Positions 17,306 through 26,962 of a stretch of 64,000 nucleotides of DNA are shown here, piece by piece. The stretch's first letter is position 1, and each line of letters starts with the position of its first letter. The position numbers and the translations under genes are program-made. A model generated the notes under the pieces. That model was not told where the DNA came from. It was given only the letters and a program-made list of their open reading frames with translations, and did not search any database. The stretch is from positions 1,128,001 to 1,192,000 of the forward strand of contig NZ_BLPF01000004.1 in assembly GCF_011764425.1 (NCBI RefSeq), given 5' to 3'. Source of the stretch: Phytohabitans houttuyneae. GTDB lineage: Bacteria > Actinomycetota > Actinomycetes > Mycobacteriales > Micromonosporaceae.

Positions 17306-19266
17306 GTGGCGGTCCGCCGCCGCGGCCGCCGGGTGGCGGTCGTGCTGCTGGTACTCATTGGACAGTTGCTCGACGATCAGGCGATCGCGCCGAAGGCGCT
17401 GGTGCTGACGGCGGGTCTCGCGGTGTTCGCACCGCTGGGCGCGCTTGTCGTCGCCGGCGTGCCGGGGCATCCGGTGGGCCGGCTCATGTTCGCCGCCGGC
17501 GCGTTCGCCTGCGCCTCGCTGCTGGCGGCGAGCTGGGCGTCGTGGCTGCCGTTCGCGTGGTTCGCCCAGTGGTCGGGGTGGCCACCGCTCGGTCTCGTCG
17601 TGCTCTCCCTGCTGTACTTCCCGGACGGGCGCCTGCCCTCCCCGCGGTGGCGCGTGGTGGCGGTCGGGATCGCCGGGGCCACCGTGATCGCGGCGGGAGC
17701 GCTCGCGGTGGCGGCCATCGACCACCCGCGGGACCTTGTGACGGTCGGCGGCACCGACCTCACCGCGCGGGCCGAGGTGCTCGACCGGGTAGCCAAGATC
17801 GCGGTACTCGCGGTAGGCGCCGGCCTGGTGGCCGTCGTGGCTTCGCTGGTGGTGCGGTGGCGCCGGTCCGCGGGGAAGACCGCCAGCAGTTGGCCTGCCT
17901 CCTGCCGGCAGCGGTGCTCCTTCCGGTCGCGCTCGTCTTCGAGGGCTTCGGCCTGACCGGCTCGTGGGCGCTCGCTGCCGCGGCCATCCCGCTCGGGATG
18001 GCGGTGGCCGTGCTGCGGTACCGGCTGTACGACCTCGACCGCGTCATCAACCGCACGGTCGTGTGGCTGCTGATGACGCTGCTGCTGATCGGCGGGTTCG
18101 TGGCGATCGTGGCGATCCTGCGCGACCTCGTGATGCGCGGCAGCACCTCCAACGCCTCGCTCGTCGCGACCGGCATGATCGCGGTGGCCTTCGAGCCCGT
18201 GCGGCGGCGCGTCCAGCGCCTGGTCGACCATCTGCTGTACGGGCAGCGCGACGACCCGTACAAGGTGATCGTCAACCTCGGCGACCTGCACGGGAAGACG
18301 ACCGACCCGGACGCGATGCTGCCGCTGCTCACGAGCGCGATCGCTGGCTCGCTGCGCGTGCCGTACGTGGCGGTGCGGGTGTCCACACCGGACGGTTTGC
18401 GGCTGGTGGCCGAGCACGGGCGGACGGGCACGCAGCTGGAGGAGTTCACGATGGTGGCGCGGGGCGAGACGCTCGGCGAGCTGCTGGTGGCGACGCGTGG
18501 CATCGGCGACAGGTTCAGCCAGCGGGAGCGGCGCCTGCTGGCCGATGTGGCGCAGTACTTCGCGGCAGTAACCGAGGCAACCCGGCTCATCCGCGACCTT
18601 CAGGAGTCCCGCGAGAGGCTCATCAACGCGCGCGAGGAGGAGCGCAAGCGCTTGCGCCGCGACCTGCACGACGGCGTGGGGCCGGCGCTGACCGGGATCG
18701 GCATGCAGGTGCGGGCGGCTCGCAAGGCCGCGGCCGAGCCGGAGAGGGTGGGCCGCATCCTGGAGGACATGACGGCCGACCTGCAGGTGTGCCGCTCCGA
18801 GGTGCGCCAGCTCCTGGACCACCTGCACCGGCCGCCGGAGCTGGACCGCGGGCTGGAAGCCGCGCTGCGCGTGCAGTGCCAGCGGTTTCACAGCCCATCG
18901 CTCACTGTGGACCTGCACGTGGCCGCGCACCTGGACGGGTTGCCGGCGGCGATCGAGGTGGCGGCGTACCGCATCGTCAGCGAGGCACTGACCAATGTGG
19001 CCAAGCACTCGAGGGCGGAGAGCTGCCGCATCATTGTCGACGCCGACCGGGCCCTGAGCATCCAGGTGGTCGACGACGGTATCGGCATCGTGTCCAGGGA
19101 AAACGGCAACGTCGGCGTGGGTTTGGAGTCCATGCGCGAACGGGCCGCCGAGCTGGGCGGTGAGTGCCTGGTCACTCCCGGCGACCCGCGGGGCACGGCC
19201 GTTCGCGTGCAACTGCCGATCCCGCTGGGGCGACACGTCCGGAAGGCTGGTGATTCTCCGCTTTGA
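17306..19266 (+). CDS. Membrane sensor histidine kinase (NarL/DesK type), apparent frameshift near 17873
   Basis: About 654 residues once corrected. Residues 1-235 hold six or more membrane segments (for example VLLVLIGQLL and LGLVVLSLLYFPDGRLPSP). The frame breaks at RWRRSAG. One extra G in the GGGG run at 17872-17875 continues into EDRQQLACLLPAAVLLPVAL, and the rest stays open. A GAF-like region spans about 320-430. The dimerisation/phosphoacceptor segment is EEERKRLRRDLHDGVGPAL (His near residue 455), and the HATPase domain has VVDDGIGI and GVGLESMRERA. The start GTG 17306 is a best guess. The response regulator lies 72 bp downstream. The signal is unknown. Confidence 0.85.
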
Positions 19267-19338
19267 GGGTACGCATTCCGGCTTTCCGGGCGTTAACATG
19301 CGGGCGGCCACTTGCCGTCCTTGACGCCGAGGTGAAAC

Positions 19339-19986
19339 GTGCTGCCACGTTGCCGGGTGCTGATCGTCGACGACCACCCCGTGGTGCGACGCGGCCTCCG
19401 GGCGATGCTGGAGGACGAGGAGTGGGTGGAAAGCGTGGCCGAGGCGTCCACTGTGGAGCAGGCGGTGCGCGCGGCGGTGAGCCACAAAGCCCAGGTCGTG
19501 GCCATGGACATCAACCTGCCCGACGGCGACGGCATCGAGGCGACCCGGCGCATCGTGACGCTCTGCCCCGGCGTGCGGGTCCTCATCGTCACGCTGTACG
19601 ACGACAAGGACAAGGTGGCGCGGGCGCTGAAGGCCGGCGCCCGGGGTTACGTGCTCAAGGACACCGAGCCTGACACGATCGTGGACGCGCTCCGCACCGT
19701 GGCCGACGGTGGCGTGGTGCTCGGCCCCAAGGTGGGCCCGGAGGTGCTCACCACGCTGCAGCGCACGCCCACTCAGCTGCCACCCCCGTTCGACAAGCTC
19801 ACCCCGCAGGAGCGCAAGATCCTCGCCGGCCTGGTGCGCGGCGCCACCAACGCCGAGATCGGCCGGGGCTTGGGCCTGAACGAAAAGACGGTGCGCAACT
19901 ACCTCACCGGAGTGTTCGAAAAGCTCGGCGTGGACAGCCGCGTCCAGGCCGCACTCCGCGCCCGCGACGCCGGTATCGAAGGTTAG
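19339..19986 (+). CDS. NarL/LuxR-family response regulator
   Basis: A 215-residue two-component regulator. The receiver domain covers residues 1-125, with the acidic pair Asp11-Asp12, phosphoacceptor Asp57 (AMDINLPDGDG) and Lys107 (YVLKD). The LuxR-type helix-turn-helix spans about 148-210 (LTPQERKILAGLVRGATNAEIGRGL...KTVRNYL). It begins at GTG 19339 with a GAGG site and directly follows the sensor kinase, its likely partner. Target genes cannot be told from the sequence. Confidence 0.93.
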   Translation: MLPRCRVLIVDDHPVVRRGLRAMLEDEEWVESVAEASTVEQAVRAAVSHKAQVVAMDINLPDGDGIEATRRIVTLCPGVRVLIVTLYDDKDKVARALKAGARGYVLKDTEPDTIVDALRTVADGGVVLGPKVGPEVLTTLQRTPTQLPPPFDKLTPQERKILAGLVRGATNAEIGRGLGLNEKTVRNYLTGVFEKLGVDSRVQAALRARDAGIEG

Positions 19987-20100
19987 AGTCCGCACCGCCG
20001 ATTCTGATACGGCGAGTTATTGGCGCCGTCCGGCCACGCGGTTCGGGACATCGGTACCTTCGATTCGGGACGCCTCCAGGCAAAAAATCATCGTCATGAC

Positions 20101-22238
20101 GTGGTCCACCGGCGACCGCTCCCCAGCCCCCGCGATGAGCGGCGCTGGGTCAGCGTGCTGTTCGTGGATCTGGTCGGCTTCACCCGCCGCGCGGGCCGGC
20201 TCGACCCGGAGGACGTGCGTGCTCTCCAGCGGGAGTACTTCAGCCGCGTCACCCGCGCCGTCGGCCGCTGGCAGGGCGTGGTGGAGAAGTACGTCGGCGA
20301 CGCGGTGCTCGCGGTCTTCGGCGCGCCCGAGTCCGACGAGTACGACGCGTACCGGGCGGTGCTCGCGGGCCTGCACGTGCAGCGCGAGCTCGCCGGCCTC
20401 GCCTGGCCCGACGGCACGCCGGTCCGGGCGCGCGTCGGCGTGGGCACCGGCGAGGTCATCGTCGACCTCGCCGCCGTGCGCGACGGGGGACAGGCGCTGG
20501 TGTGCGGCGACATCGTAAACACCGCGGCCCGGGTGCAGGTCCACGCGGCGCCAGGCACGGTCGTGGTCACGGACGCGACGCGGGGGGCCACCGGCCCGTG
20601 GGTACGCTACGCCCCGCTGCCCGCCATCACCCCCGCCGGAAAGCCCGCCCCCGTCGACGTGTGGCGCGCGGTAGCGCCAGTGGCGCCATCGGCTCCTGAC
20701 GGTTCCGTCCCGCTGGTCGGCCGCGCCGCCGAGCTGTCCACTGTGGCCGCCAGGGTGACCGGCGCGCTGGCCGAGCGGGCTCCGGCGCTGGTGCGGGTGA
20801 CCGGCCCGGCCGGGGTCGGCAAGTCCCGCCTGGCCCGCGAGGCGCTGGCGGCGACCGGCGCACGCTGGTGGGTCGGTTACGGCACGCCCTGCGGCGCCAG
20901 CTACTCGCCGCTCGCCGACCTCGTCCGCCGCCAGGCTCGCGTGGAGGACGCCACCCGCCCGACCGACGTGCGGCGCCGCCTGCGGGCGTGGGCAGGCGAC
21001 CTTGTTCCCGCGGGCGACCTGACCTCCGTCCTGGATGGACTGTTCCGCTTGGTGGCGCCACCGGCCGAGCCCAAGCGCCCGGTGGCCGCTGTCGTCGCGC
21101 CGCTCGCGCGCCTTGAGGGCGACGGGGTGGCGCCTGGCGGACCGTTTGCGCCCCTTGAGGGTGACCGGGTGGCGTGCGGCGCGGGGTTGAGGGTGACCAG
21201 GGCGCGTCTGGTGGTCTGGGCGTGGTGGTGGGTGGCCTGGGTGCCTCCGTTGTGCCCGGCGCGGCGGTGGACGACCGGGTCGCGGAGGGTGCGCCGTTCG
21301 TGGCCGAGGGGCGGGACCCGGCCGTTGAAGGTGCCCTGCTGGCGGTCCTTCGGGCGGCCGCGGCGCACGCCCCGCTGGCGCTTCTCCTCGACGACCTGCA
21401 CCTGGCCGACCCGGCGACCCGGGCGTTCGTGGCCGATCTCCCCGCGCGCCTCGGCCCCCTGCCGCTGGCGGTGGTCGTCACCGACCGCGCACCGGCGGGA
21501 CCGTCCGCCGTAGCACTCCAGCCGCTGGGCGCGGCGGACACCGGCCGGCTGCTGCGGCACCTGCTCGACCAGTCCGGCTCACCCCACCGCCTGGCTGCTC
21601 GCCTCGCCCCGCTGTGCGGCGGCATCCCCGGCTACGCGGTGGAATACGCACGGGCGGTCGCCGCGGACGGCTTCCCGAAGTGTGGCGAGCCGCCCTTGCC
21701 CGCGCGGGTGCGGGGCATCGCTTCCGCCCGCCTCGGCCGGGTCGACGAGCGCGACCGCGCGGTGCTCGGCGCCGCCGCGATCCTCGGCGACACCATCTCC
21801 GCCGAAGCGGTGGCGGCCCTGCTGGGCGGCGACGCGAGCACCGCTCGGGCGGCGCTGGCCCGGCTGGGTGGCCTGCTGGTGGAGCGGCCCGGCGCGGAGT
21901 ACACGTTCGCGGACCCGGCCGTGCGCCAGGTCGTCTACGCCCGGCTGCCCCGCGCCGTGCGGGCCGGGCACCACTGGCGGGCCGCGCTCCGGCCGGGCAT
22001 ACCCGTGGCGAGGGCGCGGCACTGGCGGGCGGCCTCCGCCCTCGACCGGGCGCTCCACGGCGGCAGGGCGGCGACGGATGAGTCTCGCTCCGGTCAGGTC
22101 GGGGTCGCGCTTGGAATCACTGGCCCCGGGCCGGGGAGCGTGCGAGGTCGGGGGTGGGTGAGCGCTGGTCCGTGGAGCGTGCGAGGCCGGGGTGGCTGGG
22201 CCGTGTTGCGGGGAGCGCGCGAGGTCGAGGGTGGCTGA
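20101..22238 (+). pseudogene. Class III nucleotidyl cyclase-AAA ATPase protein, frameshifted and lacking its usual C-terminus
   Basis: The N-terminal cyclase domain has VLFVDLVGFT (about residues 18-27) with a metal-binding Asp, and VEKYVGDAVLAVFGAPE with the second one. It is followed by an ATPase module: GPAGVGKS Walker A near 20808 and LALLLDDLHLADPAT Walker B near 21385. Around 21110-21210 the coding sequence contains three short degenerate repeats (LEGDGVA, LEGDRVA, VEGDQGA). The frame breaks at the GGGG run 21183-21186, where one extra G restores it. After about residue 650 the family's usual long TPR region is missing, and the frame runs into tandem repeats and stops. The start is uncertain: GTG 20101, or ATG 20020 upstream. 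It is either decayed or carries more than one sequence error. Confidence 0.65.
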
Positions 22239-22365
22239 GGCGTGGTCTGGGGAGCGCGCGAGGTCAGGGATCGGTGAGCTTCGGTCGGGGCAGCGCGCGC
22301 GGCCAGGGATGGGTGAGACCCGGTCGGTGGAGCGCGCGAGGCCGACGGTGGGCGAGCCCTCGGCC
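22129..22365. repeat. 39-bp tandem repeat array, six copies
   Basis: A unit containing GAGCGCGCGAGG recurs at 22136, 22175, 22213, 22252, 22291 and 22330. Spacings are 39, 38, 39, 39 and 39 bp. The single 38-bp interval comes from copy 2, which has GGGG (22189-22192) where copy 1 has GGGGG. A period divisible by three would encode a 13-residue Gly/Ser/Arg repeat. Whether the array is translated as the tail of the upstream cyclase gene is unresolved. Confidence 0.8.
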
Positions 22366-22919
22366 GGCGAGGGAGGGACGTGCGTGGCGGCCGCGAGCCG
22401 CGGGGACGGCAGGCGGGGGAGCGAGCCTTCACGGGCTCACTTGGCATCACTCCGGCCTCGGGCGGCCGGCCGGCAGCGCACGCAGCGGGAGCGGAGCGCG
22501 CGGCCGGCCGCCCGAGCACAACACGCCGGTGGAGGAGCGCCGCGCCGGGCGGCCTCACAAACACAGCGCAATGGCGGACGGTGGGCGTGCCGGCCGGCCT
22601 CTTATGCGCAGCGCACTGGCGGACCGTAGGCGCGCTGCCCTGGCTTCCGCGCACAACGCATGGATGGACCCGGGCCGCGCCAGCAGGCCGGCCGGGCACA
22701 GCACACGAGTGGTCCCGGGCCGCGCCAGGCGGGCGTCCGGGCACCGGGGCGAGGAGGGCGGGCGCCGTACACCGCCGGAGGCGGGCAGCTCCGGGCGGCT
22801 CAGTGCCCAGCCCCTGGGCCGCGTCCCACGGATGCGGCCGCCTCAAACAGCGGCCGGCGGCGCTGGACGAAAGGCCATTCCAGACCCCAGCCCGCTGGCG
22901 AGCCGCAGCGACAACCGCG
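22239..22919. other. Low-complexity region between the cyclase gene and DUF2461 gene
   Basis: This 681-bp stretch contains the end of the 39-bp array and the whole 45-bp array. No ORF here has a convincing start, ribosome-binding site or family resemblance. One forward frame stays open across both arrays and runs into the convergent DUF2461 gene, so a repetitive protein tail is possible. I regard it as unproven. Confidence 0.4.
22512..22740. repeat. 45-bp tandem repeat array, about five degenerate copies
   Basis: Successive units start near 22512, 22557, 22602, 22647 and 22692. In one forward frame they read as 15-residue variants: HNTPVEERRAGRPHK, HSAMADGGRAGRPLM, RSALADRRRAALASA, HNAWMDPGRASRPAG and HSTRVVPGRARRASG. 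The strict 45-bp period (15 codons) and conserved H-S/N and G-R-A positions are directly visible. Coding status is unknown. Confidence 0.7.
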
Positions 22920-23567
22920 CTAGTCGGCCTCAAACGGGCCGACGTTGGTCTCCACCCAGTCGACGAGCGGGCGCAGGCGCCGCCAGTCCGTGCGTACCAG
23001 GTCGAAGGCGGCGCGGCCCTCCAGCTCCGGGCCCGCCGCGTGGCGGCGGCCGGCGGTGAGGGCCTCGTGGCGCATCAGCTCCAGGCGCGGGTGGTCGGCG
23101 GGGCAGCCGCGCGGGCGGGTCTTCACGCGGTCGCCGCCGGGCTCGAAGCCGTGGCGGGTGAGGGTGCGCACGATCTTCTCCAGCTCGACCCCCGTGGAGG
23201 GGGCGTCGACCGCGGCGCGGAAGCGGGCGGTCTGGTCGCGCGAGTGTGCGTAGAACCCGGCCGCCGTAAACAGGCCTCCGGCGTCGACGTGCACGTAGTA
23301 GCCGACGCCGCTGGCCACCTCGAAAAACGCGCCCTGATGGGTCTTGTAGGGCGATTTATCCTTCGAGAAGCGTACGTCCCGGTGGGGGCGGAACACTTTC
23401 GGCTCGGCGCGCACCAGGGGTGCCAGCTCGGCCGCGAGGTCGCTCATCGGTCCGCGGACGCAGCCGTCGTACACGTCCTTGTGCGCGGTCCAGTAGGTCT
23501 TTGAGTTGTCCGCCTCCAGGCCCTCGTAGAACACGAAGGCCTCCGCGGGGAAGCCGGCGAACGCCAC
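22920..23567 (-). CDS. DUF2461 domain protein
   Basis: A 215-residue protein of the DUF2461 family, of unknown function. Family landmarks are FYEGLEADNSKTYWTAHKD near the start, then FRPHRDVRFSKDKSPYKTH (about residues 58-76) and GGLFTAAGFYAHSRDQ. It starts at ATG 23567, four bases after the DUF3043 stop, and probably shares a transcript with DUF3043 and murA. No signal peptide or membrane segment is present. Confidence 0.88.
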   Translation of the reverse strand: MAFAGFPAEAFVFYEGLEADNSKTYWTAHKDVYDGCVRGPMSDLAAELAPLVRAEPKVFRPHRDVRFSKDKSPYKTHQGAFFEVASGVGYYVHVDAGGLFTAAGFYAHSRDQTARFRAAVDAPSTGVELEKIVRTLTRHGFEPGGDRVKTRPRGCPADHPRLELMRHEALTAGRRHAAGPELEGRAAFDLVRTDWRRLRPLVDWVETNVGPFEAD

Positions 23568-23571
23568 GGCC

Positions 23572-24213
23572 CTAAACCGCGTCGCCGATCTGGACCTTGG
23601 GCTTCGGCATGCGCATGCGGCGGAAGGTGATCGAGCGGGTGATCGCGTAGAGGTACAGCGAGCCCATGCGCGCGGTCGACTTGGGGAAGCGCTCGCGCAC
23701 CAGGCGCTTGACCTTGCGAGAGATCAGCACCGAGTCGACCACGACGCCGAGCGCCAGGGCCGCCCACATGATGTTGGAGACGAAGCGGACGGCGGGTGGC
23801 ATCGCGGCCGACGAGCCGATCAGCACGATCAGCGCGCCGCCGAAGAACCACGTGCCGACCGTGCGCCGCGAGTCCACAACGTTGCGCACGAGCAGCCGCT
23901 CCGGGCCGCGGTCGCGGGCGAGAAGGTAACGCTCGTCACCGGCTCGCATGCCGGCCGCGGCCTCCGCCCGGTCGGCACGCTGCTTTTCGCGCATCCGCTT
24001 GTACGCCTCGCGGCGGTTGGACGGCGCGGGCTCGGCCGCTCGGCGGCGGCTGGCGCTGGCGCGCTTGGGCGTCTCGACGCCCAGCTCCTTCTTGCTGGGC
24101 GTGTAGCCCTTGGGGCGGCCTTCGGCCTCATCGGCTGACGAGGACGCCTCGTCGGCCGGCGAGGAGTCGACGACGTCGGTGGACTTGCGGCGGAACAGTG
24201 ACGGCACGCTCAC
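23572..24213 (-). CDS. DUF3043 membrane protein (Rv2206-like)
   Basis: A 213-residue actinobacterial protein. Residues 1-100 are charged and Ser/Glu/Arg-rich, including PKGYTPSKKELGVETPKR, a hallmark of the family. Two hydrophobic segments follow at about 120-142 and 150-170, then a basic tail (KVKRLVRERFPKSTARMG). The start is GTG 24213, 13 bp after murA. M. tuberculosis carries a member of this family (Rv2206) in the same conserved block. The function is unknown. Confidence 0.88.
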   Translation of the reverse strand: MSVPSLFRRKSTDVVDSSPADEASSSADEAEGRPKGYTPSKKELGVETPKRASASRRRAAEPAPSNRREAYKRMREKQRADRAEAAAGMRAGDERYLLARDRGPERLLVRNVVDSRRTVGTWFFGGALIVLIGSSAAMPPAVRFVSNIMWAALALGVVVDSVLISRKVKRLVRERFPKSTARMGSLYLYAITRSITFRRMRMPKPKVQIGDAV

Positions 24214-24226
24214 GAGGGTACCGGGA

Positions 24227-25585
24227 TCACGCGCGCTCGGCGTGCGCGCCCAGCGCCGCCAGCTTCGCCTCGAAGTCCTCGTAGCCCCGGTTGATCAGGT
24301 CGACGCCGTACACCCGGGAGGTGCCCTCGGCCGCCAGCGCCGCGATCAGGTGGCTGAAGCCGGCCCGCAGGTCGGGGATGACCAGGTCGGCCGCGTGCAG
24401 CTTGCTCGGACCGGCGATCACCGCGGAGTGCTTGAAGTCGCGCCGGCCGAAGCGGCACGGGGTGCCGCCGAGGCAGTCGCGGTACACCTGGATCGTGGCG
24501 CCCATCGAGTTGAGCGCCTCGGTGTAGCCCAGGCGCTGCTCGTACACCGTCTCGTGCACGATCGACAGCCCGCGCGCCTGGGTGAGCGCGACCACCAGCG
24601 GCTGCTGCCAGTCGGTCATGAAGCCGGGGTGCACGTCGGTCTCCAGCGCCACGGCCTTGAGCTCGCCGCCGGGGTGCCAGAAGCGGATCTTGCCCTCCTG
24701 GCCGGGGCTGCCGTTGCGGGGCGGGCGCATGTCGGTGACCTCGTACGCCCCGCCGACCGAGCGGAAGACGTTGAGGAACGTCATCATGTCGACCTGCTCG
24801 GCGCCGAGCACCTCGATGTCGCCGCCGGTGGCCAGCGCCGCCGCGGCCCAGCTGGCGGCCTCGATGCGGTCGGGGATCGGGCGGTGGGTGTACCCGCCGA
24901 GGCGTGGCACGCCCTGGATCTCGATCACCCGGTCGGTGTGCACCTTGATGATCGCGCCCATCTTCTGCAGGACGCAGATGAGGTCGATGATCTCCGGCTC
25001 GACGGCCGCGTTGCGCAGCTCGGTCACGCCGTTGGCCATGACCGCGGTGAGCAGCACCTGCTCGGTGGCGCCCACGCTCGGGTACGGCAGCTCCAGCTTG
25101 GTGCCGTGCAGCCCGTTGGGCGCGGTGAGGTGCATGCCGTCCGCGGCCTTGTCGACCACCGCGCCGAACTCGCGCAGGGCCTGGATGTGGAAGTCGATCG
25201 GCCGCGGGCCGATGTGACACCCGCCGAGGTCCGGGATGAACGCGTGACCCAGGCGGTGCAGCAGCGGCCCGCACAAGAGGATCGGGATGCGGCTGGAGCC
25301 GGCGTGCACGTTGATCTCGTCGGAGTTGGCGCTCGCCACGTTGGCGGGGTCGAGGACCAGCTCGCCGTCTTCGGCGCCGTCGCTGACCCGGACGCCGTGC
25401 AGCTCCAGCAGGCCGCGCACGACCTCGACGTCGCGGATGCGCGGCACGTCGTACAGCCGGCTCGGCGCGTCGCCCAGCAGTGCCGCCACCATCGCCTTGG
25501 AGACGAGGTTCTTGGCACCGCGGACCCGGATCCGCCCGTGCAGCGGAGTACCGCCGTGCACGGTCAGGACGTCATTGACGGTCAA
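24227..25585 (-). CDS. murA: UDP-N-acetylglucosamine 1-carboxyvinyltransferase
   Basis: An EPSP-synthase-fold enzyme that transfers enolpyruvate from PEP to UDP-GlcNAc, the first committed step of peptidoglycan synthesis. The active-site Cys is visible at about residue 123 in LGGCHIGPRPIDFH, which implies fosfomycin sensitivity, and the substrate-binding RVRGAKNLVSK is at about 20-30. The start is placed at TTG 25585, seven bases after GGAGG (MTVNDVLTVHGGTPLHG). A GTG eight codons upstream lacks such a site. At 452 residues it is longer than the usual 420, so it may be a second, divergent MurA. It heads a murA-DUF3043-DUF2461 unit. Confidence 0.88.
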   Translation of the reverse strand: MTVNDVLTVHGGTPLHGRIRVRGAKNLVSKAMVAALLGDAPSRLYDVPRIRDVEVVRGLLELHGVRVSDGAEDGELVLDPANVASANSDEINVHAGSSRIPILLCGPLLHRLGHAFIPDLGGCHIGPRPIDFHIQALREFGAVVDKAADGMHLTAPNGLHGTKLELPYPSVGATEQVLLTAVMANGVTELRNAAVEPEIIDLICVLQKMGAIIKVHTDRVIEIQGVPRLGGYTHRPIPDRIEAASWAAAALATGGDIEVLGAEQVDMMTFLNVFRSVGGAYEVTDMRPPRNGSPGQEGKIRFWHPGGELKAVALETDVHPGFMTDWQQPLVVALTQARGLSIVHETVYEQRLGYTEALNSMGATIQVYRDCLGGTPCRFGRRDFKHSAVIAGPSKLHAADLVIPDLRAGFSHLIAALAAEGTSRVYGVDLINRGYEDFEAKLAALGAHAERA

Positions 25586-25733
25586 CGCACAACCTCCACC
25601 AGATGGCACCAACGCGGCACTCTGCCCCCGATCACCGCCCGAGGAGCATAGCGCTCCGTGACGTGGCGAGCGGGGTGCACACCGTATGAGGTGGCACGAA
25701 ACGGGGAGACCGTAAACGTTGTGCTACACAGCG

Positions 25734-26912
25734 TTACGGCAGGGCGAGCATCTGGTCAAGCGCGACGCGCGCGTGATGTGCGGTGTCGGCGTCCACGGTG
25801 ATCTGGTTGACCAGCCGTCCGGCGGCCAGCTCCTCCATCGCCCACACGAGGTGAGGGAGGTCGATGCGGTTCATCGTGGAGCAGTAGCAGACGTTGCGGT
25901 CCAGGAACATGATCTGCTTGTCCGGGTGGGCGTTGGCAAGACGCCGTACCAGATTGAGCTCGGTCCCCACCGCCCACGCCGAGCCGGACGGCGCCGCGTC
26001 GATGGCCTTGATGATGTACTCCGTCGAGCCGACCTGGTCGGCGGCCGTGACCACCTCGTGGCGGCACTCGGGGTGCACCAGCACGTTGACGCCCGGCACC
26101 CGCTCACGCACCTCCTCGACGCAGCTGAGCGTGAAGCGGCCGTGCACCGAGCAGTGCCCCCGCCACAGGATCATCTTGGCGTCGCGCAGCTGCTCCGGCG
26201 TGAGGCCGCCGTTTGGCTTGTGCGGGTTGTAGAGGACGCAGTCGTCGAGGTCGAAGCCCATCTCGAGGACGGCCGTATTGCGCCCCAGGTGCTGGTCCGG
26301 CAGGAAGAGCACCTTCTCTCCCCGCTCGAACGCCCAGGTCAGCGCCCGCTTCGCGTTGGAGGACGTGCAGACCACGCCGCCGTTGCGGCCGACGAAGCCC
26401 TTGATGTCGGCCGAGGAGTTCATGTACGTCACGGGGACCGTGTCGCCCGCGATCCCGAGGTCTTCCAGCAGCTCCCAGGCGGTCTCCACCTGAGGCAGCG
26501 CGGCCATGTCGGCCATCGAGCAGCCGGCGCCGAGGTCGGGCAGCACGACCTTCTGCGCGTCGGAGGTGAGGATGTCGGCGCTCTCGGCCATGAAGTGCAC
26601 GCCGCAGAAGACGATGAACTCCGCCTCCGGCCGGGCGGCCGCCTCGCGGGCCAGCTTGAACGAGTCGCCGGTGACGTCGGCGAACTGGATCACCTCGTCA
26701 CGCTGGTAGTGGTGGCCCAGCACGAAGAGGCGGTCGCCGAGCGCGGCCTTGGCCCGGCGGGCCCGCTCGACGAGGGTGGGGTCGCTCGGCGAGGGCAGCT
26801 CGCCGGGACACTCGACACCCTTTTCTGCGGAGGAGTCACTGCCCCGACCGAGCAGCAGGAGGGCGGCGCCGGTGCTCGACGGCTCGATCCACGTGGAAGT
26901 CACGCCCTCCAT
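25734..26912 (-). CDS. nadA: Quinolinate synthase
   Basis: NadA condenses iminoaspartate with dihydroxyacetone phosphate to quinolinate, using a 4Fe-4S cluster, in de novo NAD synthesis. The 392-residue protein has the substrate motif LGHHYQRDEV (about residues 65-74) and cluster-region cysteines in VFCGVHFMAE (Cys103), RGHCSVHGRF and RNVCYCSTMNRI. The start is set at ATG 26912; GTG 26903 is an alternative. The partner genes nadB and nadC are not here. It is divergent from the glycerate kinase gene. Confidence 0.93.
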   Translation of the reverse strand: MEGVTSTWIEPSSTGAALLLLGRGSDSSAEKGVECPGELPSPSDPTLVERARRAKAALGDRLFVLGHHYQRDEVIQFADVTGDSFKLAREAAARPEAEFIVFCGVHFMAESADILTSDAQKVVLPDLGAGCSMADMAALPQVETAWELLEDLGIAGDTVPVTYMNSSADIKGFVGRNGGVVCTSSNAKRALTWAFERGEKVLFLPDQHLGRNTAVLEMGFDLDDCVLYNPHKPNGGLTPEQLRDAKMILWRGHCSVHGRFTLSCVEEVRERVPGVNVLVHPECRHEVVTAADQVGSTEYIIKAIDAAPSGSAWAVGTELNLVRRLANAHPDKQIMFLDRNVCYCSTMNRIDLPHLVWAMEELAAGRLVNQITVDADTAHHARVALDQMLALP

Positions 26913-26962
26913 GATGCGCCCGGACGCAGGTCCGACGCTGTGTCCTGCCACACTGCGGAATC

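Noticed and set aside
17377-19995. Long reverse-strand open frame opposite the histidine kinase and response regulator
   Set aside because: It is antisense to two genes with clear catalytic motifs, and its His/Arg/Gln-rich composition is typical of GC-rich shadow frames.
20020-20100. ATG at 20020 as the certain start of the cyclase gene
   Set aside because: The residues before VVHRRPLPSP look unlike the family and no ribosome-binding site is seen. GTG 20101 is closer to the domain start, so both are left open.
22129-22740. CRISPR array
   Set aside because: Units are contiguous degenerate tandem repeats with no unique spacers, and no cas gene is nearby.
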